DNA from: Ashinkailepas kermadecensis
Taxonomy: Eukaryota; Arthropoda; Thecostraca; Neolepadidae
NCBI GenBank assembly: GCA_034440615.1
Contig: JAOTOM010004316.1
Location: 1-64,000, forward strand
DNA: 64,000 nt
Direction: 5' to 3'
Every line of letters begins with the position of its first letter. The first letter of the stretch is position 1. The position numbers were made by a program, and so were the translations under genes. Positions 56,685-64,000 of this stretch are shown here, in pieces. Below the pieces are notes generated by a model, which ran no database searches, was not told the origin of the DNA, and saw only the letters and a list, made by a program, of their open reading frames with translations.

Positions 56685-57197
56685 CTACTCGGCCGGTGGC
56701 GCTCCCTCCTCGGCCGTCGTCTCTTCGGTTTTTCCGGCGACCATCTCTATGAGCGGATCTAGCTCGATGTTGTTTTCTTCGTCGTAATCCATCTCAGCCA
56801 TCGCGTCGTCCACCTCCTTGCCCTTCATCTTGTCGCCGAACGTCATGAGCTGGGCGCGGAAGCGTTCGGAGTCCACCTTGCCGTCACCGCGGTCGAAGGC
56901 GCGGAACGCCTTGATGATCGTGTCGTCATCGTCCGCCTCGCCCGAAGCACGCTCGGCGAACATGTTGAGGAACATGGTGAAGCTGATGGGACCCGGCGCG
57001 TCGTTGAGCATCTCGTCCAGCTCGTTCTCGGAGACGATCTTGCCGATGATGTCGAAGCTGTGGCGAATGTCGGACTTGTTGAGGATGCCGTCACGGTCGG
57101 CATCCATAATCTGGAAGCCCTCCTTGTACTCGTTGATCTGTTGTTGGGAGAAGGAAGAAAACACGCTGCTGCCCGCCTTCTTGGACGACTTCTTGGA
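56685..57197 (-). CDS. Mlc2: Myosin regulatory light chain (MLC2 type), last exon
   Basis: On the minus strand the acceptor GGCCCCGTTTTCAG precedes an exon of 513 nt that ends in a stop at 56685. It encodes about 170 residues beginning SKKSSKKAGSSVFSSF, the basic and Ser-rich N-terminal extension containing the expected phosphorylation site. EF-hand 1 (DADRDGILNKSD) has a complete metal loop with Asp at position 12, as in regulatory light chains. The later EF-hands are degenerate, as usual for this family. LNDAPGPISFTMFLNMFAER is the signature block. The protein binds the neck of myosin II heavy chain in muscle. The C-terminal tail is Glu/Ala/Pro-rich. The first coding exon lies at higher coordinates and was not found. 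Confidence 0.96.
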   Translation of the reverse strand, partial: SKKSSKKAGSSVFSSFSQQQINEYKEGFQIMDADRDGILNKSDIRHSFDIIGKIVSENELDEMLNDAPGPISFTMFLNMFAERASGEADDDDTIIKAFRAFDRGDGKVDSERFRAQLMTFGDKMKGKEVDDAMAEMDYDEENNIELDPLIEMVAGKTEETTAEEGAPPAE

Positions 57198-57240
57198 CTG
57201 AAAACGGGGCCGTTTGTCAGCGAATCGTGATATTATCTAG

Positions 57241-57600
57241 TTAGTGAGATAGCCATTGGTCATTGGGGGTAAATGGCGTGGCAGAAGCAGTGGTAGACAC
57301 ATAGCAACGCAGCGCTACAATACCTGCAACTGGCGCGCTTTTTGCGGTTCTGTTATCTGGACAAGACAAGGGAAACATCAAAAACACAGACAAGACAAGA
57401 AGGCAGTACAAAGCAAAATACTTTGGAATGCAGTACAGAGGTCTAGGGACAGAGCAGAGGACACAGGACATCGGAGAGCGGAGCGAGACAGAACGCAGGC
57501 CGGTAAGACAGAAGGCATGGGTGTTACTTTATGAAGTTGGTTTGGGATAGGGGTCAAATTACTTATTTGATGGTCAAAGCTGCCTCTAAAACCGTTGGTA
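57241..57600 (-). other. Intron of the myosin light chain gene
   Basis: Sequence upstream of the last-exon acceptor on the minus strand. No upstream coding exon with the expected Lys-rich start was recognised. Confidence 0.5.
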
Positions 57601-57839
57601 TCAAGTGAACGCCCATAGGCTTAATGGTTAAGCTTCAGCCTGATTGGGAAGGTGGCCAAATCAATGATTGAGGAGCCAATAGCTCCTCAGCATATACAAA
57701 TGGATACCATTAGGTACAGAGCATGGTTAGACAAAGGACAAGGCATGGATAGTGTGGGATGGAGGACAGGGCGTGGCAGAGTAAGTTGGGGGCATGTCTC
57801 AGGTGCCCATGCTTTTTTACTATCTCCAACACCAGAAAT

Positions 57840-57892
57840 GACCGTGTAGTCGGCGCGCCCTTAAGCCCAAATAATCAAATCAAATCAGGATG
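57840..57892 (+). mobile_element. LINE 3' end with (TCAAA)n tail
   Basis: GTCGGCGCGCCCTTAAGCCC followed by AAATAA and TCAAATCAAATCA parallels the end of the LINE at 45290-45323 (GAAGCGCCCGAAAGCCC then AAATAACTAAC). Coding sequence upstream is not recognisable, so only the last part of a decayed copy is visible. Confidence 0.5.
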
Positions 57893-57894
57893 AT

Positions 57895-59740
57895 AATGGT
57901 TCATTGGCGGCTATTGGGCAGTGCACTGCCTTCCGCTCCCCATAATGCAAGTGAAGAATGGGTCGTGGAACTTGACCAGATGGATGTGAGGTGTCCACAT
58001 CTGTAAGTTGAATAGTGGCATATACTGTGTAGTCCGCCTCTGGTGCGCAATGTGTTAACCGCGTTTACGACATCTTCATAATTACTTTCACGATTCTGGA
58101 CGCGCTTTAGACTCTGTGCTTAAGAAAGACGTTCGCCAACGTTATGTTAGGCCCAGGGGCGTAATATCCTATTCAGTTGGGGGGGGGCTTCAGCCCCAAA
58201 CTTACAGCTCAGGCAGCCAGCCCCCCTCCTACTTTGGAAGTGAAGCTCATGGGAAATTCAAGCAATGCAAACACCAAGGGAACTATTATGAAGAGTCAAA
58301 ATATAGCATACAGTGCTTGAACAATGCCAATATAAATAACCACAGGTAAATGCCACCCATTAGTCAAACATACATGTATATTAGCATCTATGCACTCATG
58401 ATTTCATAAAATGTCAATCAGAGAAATGAGATTGATGAACACCTGGTAATGTGTTTAATAACAGGGTACTGTGCTTCCGGAATGCATGCGTTTGAGGTGC
58501 AACACTTACATCTTCATCAGCATATCACAAATTACGTAATATATGTGTAAAACACCACAAGGAGCACTGTCCAATATTGAAGGTGCAATTTTGGACAGTT
58601 GACTGTACGACCACAGGCATAGGCGTCGGAACGTCTCAAAGGGTGGGTGGGCCAGGGTCAACAGCAGGGCCGCACCCAGGAATTTCGCAGTGTCATGGTT
58701 GAACACTTTTGGATAGAGAACCCGATAATTTTAATAGTGAACACACAACTTTCACCGCTAAGGGAGACAGGCCCCCTGGGAGCCACTATCGCTAACAGCA
58801 ACATGTGGTTCTGAAAAGGAACTATCATCGCGTATAAGTACTTTCAAATTCACACTTCTCGCTGGACTCGGAACTCTTTTCACGACGGATGGATCTTTTG
58901 TAATAATAGGTTTGTTTTCCTGGTGCGAGTGAAAAGTATTCCCGTTCAAACAAAATTTATTCAACTTCCGCTATGTGCGTGTGTGGGGAGGGGTGCAAGC
59001 TCATTACGCCTCAATAATAGGTATGTGGTGTGCCCTAGTTTCCATGATATAGTACAATACGTCTTTGAGATGTCCCCCGTTGTAAATGTTTACCGATGTT
59101 GGTGAGGAGAAAGAATAATCAAGAACGTAGCTTACTTGTTGGCCCATGAAAAAAAAATATCATGATTGATGCTGGAGAGGATGAGAAACAGGAAAGACGG
59201 GCGATCGCTGGATGAAAATTTTTTGATCCGGTGTGTGGCAGACCAAGATTGGCAGGCTGATAGACTGGGGCAAAGAAAAACGCAATAAATAAATGAACGC
59301 ATGATATGATAAATATATCACGATAAACGCATGATATGGTGTTCGTACTCGGGGCCTAACTCCAACACATAGGTGATCAGTGACCTCAATCACCTCTGTA
59401 GTACACATCGTGCACCCTAGAATATCCGCCACTTGAAACGAAATGCTACAATTACATCATGTGGCACCCGGCTGAAACAGAATGGAAGCGCTTATTTTGG
59501 GGACTAACAATCCGGTGCAAAATAGTTGACAGGTGACAACACACGGCACCTCATAAATTCATAGCGTGTTCAGACTTAAGAGCCACAACGGTCCATCCTG
59601 AATTCAATTCGATGATTAGTTCTCTTCTCCCCACGTTTTCTGGTGGCTAAGAAATCTTGATAACCGCTGGGCTTTTATGCAGCTCATCTCTTTGCTTATC
59701 TACTCTCCCAGATTGGCTACCGAACTGAGGCTCTAGTTAG
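57895..59740. other. Intergenic with CAGTGGCG-like fragments
   Basis: CAGGGGCGTAATATCCTATT followed by a G run starts at 58154. CAGGGCCGCACCCAGGAATT starts near 58664. Both resemble the left terminus of the CAGTGGCG family, but no matching right end or target duplication was found. The rest is AT-rich, with no gene. Confidence 0.4.
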
Positions 59741-59741
59741 G

Positions 59742-62483
59742 TGTTCTTTTTTGGACCTTTCCGTTTTTCCGTTTTTCTTTGTTTACGGATGTGTTTTAGG
59801 GCTCCAGTCAATTTTTGTTAGGAGCTCGGCACATTTTTGCGACCCCGGCTCTTTTAAAAAAAGACAGTTTTGTTGTTTTTTTGTCCATCGACGATATTTT
59901 TTAGGTATCGATGCGTTTTCGCATACCCCGAAGTGTTTATTTTGTGCCCTTTTTGTTTCTTTTCCAGGACCATGTCGATTTTGTAGGGCTCCAGCCTGCT
60001 TTTGAGGCCCTCATGCGGTTTCAAGGCCCCGGTGTGCTTTGAGGGCCCCGTTGTGTGTTTTTTTAAAGCTTCCGGTGTGTTTATTTAGAGTTACAACGAA
60101 CGTCTTAAGGCCCTGCCGCTTTTTATCAGACTTTTTATCAGCCTTGGAGGGCCCGGTGCATTTTCGTCCTCCAGTTGAGCTCTTAGGGTCCCGCTGTGTT
60201 TATTTCGGGTTACTCGCTCACATTTGTGGGAACCCAGCACGATGTTGAGGTCTCCGGTATAATTTCTCGGGGTCTCGTTGGTACTTTTCGGGCCTAGGCG
60301 CGTGGTTCCGAGGGGGGGGGATGCGATGCCAGTTTTCTAGGCTCGACGCAATTTTAGGTGGCTTCTTCTGAATTGTGTAAATTGCGAGCTACGGGCTGAT
60401 TTTTCGGGCCCCGGCGACATTTTTTGTTTTGTCCCGCCGCGATTTTTCTAGTTCCGATACGTTTTTTCTTCGGTGCCGTATGTGATTTGTTAAGGCATCT
60501 GGTGGTACGTTTGGGCTAAGGCGCGATTTTCCTGGCTCGGACACGTACTTTTTTGGAATCTCTCTTTATTTTGAAGGGCTCGGCCTTATTGTCGGGTTCC
60601 GATGCGACTTTTGGGTCACGCTGTGCTTATTTTGGGCCATCGACGCCAATTTTTGGGAGCCCCGAGTAGAATTTGTCATGCCCCGACCAAAATTTATGAG
60701 ACTACCAACAGGAATTTCGGATCCAAAGCGCGATGTTTGGGGGCCTTGGCGCCAGTTCGCGTGGCGCGTTGTACTTTTCTGGGTCCCAGCGCGATTTTGG
60801 CGTTCCAGGCGCAAATTTTCGGGCCCGTTATATTTTTTTTAGTGCCAGCTGTATTTATTTATAACACTTAATTCTGGGTGCCCCGACGCGAATTTATGAG
60901 GCCCAGAACCATTTTTCGATTTTTGTGTTCTTGGGAGCCCACCTCTTCAGTATGGGGGGGGTATTTGCCTCATTCATATGCTACTGCGGCGGCTTAACGA
61001 GTTTATTTCAACCGATGGAATTCTTCAGAGTAAAAAGGCCCTTAGAACTTTCTTTCGGGACCTCTTCTGAATTGTACAGTGCTCGGATCGACTCGATGGA
61101 GTCCCTTTGTGATTTTTTGGGGGTCGACTTCTATTTTTGTGAGCTTCCTGTGCAACATTTTTGAGCCCCGGTACGATTCTTCGGGCTCCTGGTGTTTTTT
61201 TTTCTTCAGTGCTCCAATGCGCTTCACTTCCTGGTCCCGACGCATTTTTGGGGTCTTTGATGCAATTTATGTGGCCGCAGAGTGACATCCCGGGTAGGAA
61301 TTTATTTTTAGGAAGCCAGTGGGGCTCCGGCGCGACGTTTTGGGCCGCTAGTGTTATTTCCAAAGTTTGGGCCGCGACGTTTTTTGTGTCTAAGTACGAT
61401 TTTTATACTCTGTCGTCTTTTGTTGGGATGCCTATCGCGAATTTTGGTGGCCTCGACACGTCTTTGGGGGCCCAACACGTTTTGGTTTCTTTTGGAGCGA
61501 TTGGTGGGACCACAGAGTGATTTTCCATGTCCGGGCTGTTTTTTCCGATGCCCCGGCTTCATTTATTGGGTGTTTCCGATAAGACTTTGGGGCCACGGTG
61601 CGACCTGTCGAGCCCCTGGCGTGATCTTCAGGGGCCCGGGCGCGACTTTTGGGTGCCTTCTGGCTCAGCGTGATTTTCAGGAGCCCCATTGTTATTTTGA
61701 AGAACCCCGGTACGAATTTCGGCCCCCAGCGTGATTTTCCGGGTCCCAGGCGCGAACGTTTGAGGCCACCAGCGTGATCTTGAGGGGCCACCCCGTCTTT
61801 TTTGGCCCCCATCGTGTAAATTTTGCCCCCCGTCGTACCGTTCAAGGAGAACGGTACGACTTTTTTGTGCTCCCAGCGTGATTTCCAGGGTTCCCGGTCC
61901 AACTTTTTGGGGGCCCCAGCGCGATTATCAGGAGCCCCGGCCTGACCCTTTGAGACACATCGTGATTTTCAGGACCCGGCCAGTCATTTTGGGGCCCATG
62001 TCATTTTGGGGCCCAGTGTCATTTTCGGCTGCCCTGGCGTGACTTCTTGCCCGCAGCGTGATCTCCAGGGATCCGGCGAAACTTGTAAGGCCTTTAGCGT
62101 GATTTGCGGGGGCCCTGGCGCGAGTTTTCGGGGTACCGGCGCGACTTTTTGGGGGCCCCAGCGGTATTTCCAGGGGCCCGGTCCCACATTTTGGAGCCCT
62201 CAGCGTCATTTGTAGCGTCACGGAACGATTTTTAAGGCCCTTAGTGTGATTTTCAGGGACCTTGGTGGGATTTCGGGGGCCTCAGCGTCATTTTCAGCGC
62301 CTCCTGTGCGACATTTTTGGGGCTCCAATGTGATTTGTAAGGGCCTGGTGGGATTGCTGGGGCACCAGCAGGATTTTTACGAAGCCTGGCGATATTTTTC
62401 CGAACCCTGGTGCGATTATTTGGGCCCACAACCTCTCAGGAGTGGGGGGGGGCTGCCCAATGCCCCCCTTCGGTACGCCACTG
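59742..62483 (+). mobile_element. Large 21-22-bp decayed array ending in a CAGTGGCG terminus, copy 2
   Basis: About 2.7 kb of alternating units of the types CAGCGTGATTTTCAGGGGCCC and CGGCGCGACTTTTTGGGGGCCC, more than 100 in all, mostly diverged. The right end, read in reverse, is CAGTGGCGTACCGAAGGGGGGC, the terminus of the small hAT-like elements. The left end begins GTGTTCTTTTTTGGACC, as does the inverted array at 4.36-6.59 kb. No transposase and no clear left inverted terminus. The flank after the right end is CGCATGCC. Confidence 0.7.
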
Positions 62484-63640
62484 CGCATGCCCTAATGATT
62501 GTATAGCTTAACAATGACGTCTATGGAGTACATCACACAAAATCGACATTTTATGCCCATTTAACTGCTTGCACCACAAGTAGTGTTCAGAAATATACAC
62601 TCTGCAATTGGCCTGAATTCATCCCATTATCTTCGGGGTTCTTAACATCAGCCTGGACGTGCACATCACTGGACGATGAAAAGCCTTGATAGTAGTCTCC
62701 GTTGTAATTCGGTGTTTTAGTACTTTTAATCCAAATGTTTCATTGAATAGATTCTGGGATCGGAGTCTTTGCTAAGCAGAGATTGTTACATATACCATGA
62801 ACCCACCATCTGACCGAACCATTTCTGTTGAACGACGTAGTTTGAATTTAATGTTTAACGTGCTGCCAATGCCACTACGCAATTACCCAGCTGAGGATCC
62901 ACTCGGGTCAATTGCCATGCTAGTCATGTGCCTTCTCGGTCACATGACAAGTATCACTCGTCACTCGTCACATCACCACTCGTCATATCACTCCTCATGT
63001 GACCTTGCCAGGTCATATCACGAGCGCATAATCCTCTCGGGGGAATCTGAGATTCTGAGAGGCGTTCTGACATTTGAAGTTGATAAAATAGGGTGTAGAC
63101 TTCATTATTGTATCTTTGCTACCATAATAAATGATGGAAATATGTATTTTGCTATGTTGGATACCAGCACCGATAATACCCAGACAGCTCACTCAGAAGG
63201 TTGGATATCGGTGTGTTGTGCCCAACTGTGAAAATCCATTGAAATGTGGAAATTTGTATGTTCTATTCCATACTACGGTCATGCAATGGATGTACCGTGG
63301 CAGTAATTTGTATGCTTCAATAATCAAAATACACGTAAATGTTGAAGTGTATGGCAGCTAGGACCAAGGCCATATATAATACATGGTTATGTAATATCAA
63401 GGCAAGGAACTTGCACTTGTTAATTGTATGTCTTACCTTGATTGTGTTACGCTACTGCCTGGCAGCCTGTATAATTTTCAACTGTAGGCAATATTAATGA
63501 AATCGACGTTAATCATGTTAACAGTCAAAGAACCACGGTGAAGCTCTAGTATGAATGCATTTTGGTACTGGTTGGCACATTATCTGCTTTATGGTCTTTT
63601 CATAACATAATATAAGGTGTGAATATCCATACATCTGTTC
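62484..63640. other. Intergenic, no supported gene
   Basis: Contains a short CACTCGTCA repeat near 62955-62995. A 144-codon frame at 62797-63231 has no recognised domain. Otherwise AT-rich. Confidence 0.4.
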
Positions 63641-63643
63641 ACT

Positions 63644-63895
63644 GGCGGATCTAGCCCACCGGTTTGGGGGGGGGGCAACTTTCGGTTTTCGGCGTCAGCC
63701 CCTCCTCCTTATCCCCAGTGGCGTACCTAGGAATTGCATCAGGGGAGGGGTCAAACGGATTTGGAGGGTGCCCATTCTCCCAATATTTTTGGTTAAAAGC
63801 ACCGGATTTCGACCACTATTTGACAAAGAGGCCCATTAAAAAAAAAAAAAAATAATAATTGACAACATAATTTCCTGGGTAGGGGCCCCAGCCTA
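63644..63895 (+). mobile_element. Two CAGTGGCG-type left termini in tandem
   Basis: CACTGGCGGATCTAGCCCAC with a G run (63644 on) is followed by CAGTGGCGTACCTAGG (from about 63716). The second looks like a fresh insertion into the first. A possible right end in reverse (GGTGGAGGTAGGCTGGGGCC) lies near 63895, but no 8-bp duplication was found. Confidence 0.5.
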
Positions 63896-64000
63896 CCTCC
63901 ACCGTTCCTATGTTACCGGATTTTTGTTCTTGTTTACCAAAACGTTCACGTTCACGTTCAACGTCTTGTAACACGTCAACGTTCGTGCACGTGTACACTG

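Overview
This is a repeat-dense window from an animal nuclear genome. Spliced exons, tRNA-derived SINEs, non-LTR retrotransposons, hAT transposons and long microsatellites rule out bacteria. A muscle myosin regulatory light chain exon of arthropod type and short TTAGG-like runs suggest an arthropod, possibly a crustacean. That taxonomic call is inference. Few host genes are visible and most of the sequence is mobile or tandemly repeated.

Layout. 1-1400 holds a BglII-site (AGATCT) minisatellite and a conserved block; both recur in inverted orientation at 33.15-34.58 kb. A reverse-transcriptase relic at 1.4-2.34 kb is split by a small transposon. 4.36-6.59 kb is a decayed array of about 21-22-bp units carrying a SINE. 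7.1-7.75 kb is an RNase H-type retrotransposon tail on the minus strand. 11.26-15.48 kb holds two apparently identical 1441-bp copies around microsatellites and another small transposon. 16.67-17.26 kb is a hexanucleotide array. 17.63-20.60 kb is a hAT element with a perfect 8-bp target duplication, a broken transposase and a nested insertion. 21.6-22.6 kb has the 3' exons of a RING-finger gene. 24.1-26.46 kb is a non-LTR retrotransposon with a mostly intact RT. 26.76-29.69 kb is a second, apparently non-coding hAT-type element containing two foldback units with hammerhead-like cores. 34.6-34.96 kb looks like a CpG-rich promoter. 36-41.4 kb contains TTAGG-like repeat copies and a 27-bp inverted repeat pair.

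The most interesting host gene lies at 42.73-49.25 kb. Five exons with matching splice phases give a 368-residue type II membrane protein with a GDS motif and a C-terminal DxxH motif, the signature of an SGNH/PC-esterase fold similar to the lumenal domain of CASD1 sialate O-acetyltransferases. Its introns contain SINEs, a LINE fragment inserted just after the exon 2 donor, and a small transposon. 53.8-55.0 kb is minisatellite, including a 33-bp GC-rich unit open in several frames. 56.69-57.20 kb is the last exon of a myosin regulatory light chain gene on the minus strand. 59.74-62.48 kb is a second, larger copy of the 21-22-bp array, ending in the terminus shared by the small transposons.

The main unifying observation is a family of elements with termini resembling CAGTGGCGnAnC(C/T)AGG followed by G-rich tracts. 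Four copies have perfect or near-perfect 8-bp target duplications, and several carry decayed internal tandem arrays. Their lengths run from about 0.2 kb to possibly 2.7 kb. Everything here was read by eye; alignments, copy counts and identities need computation.
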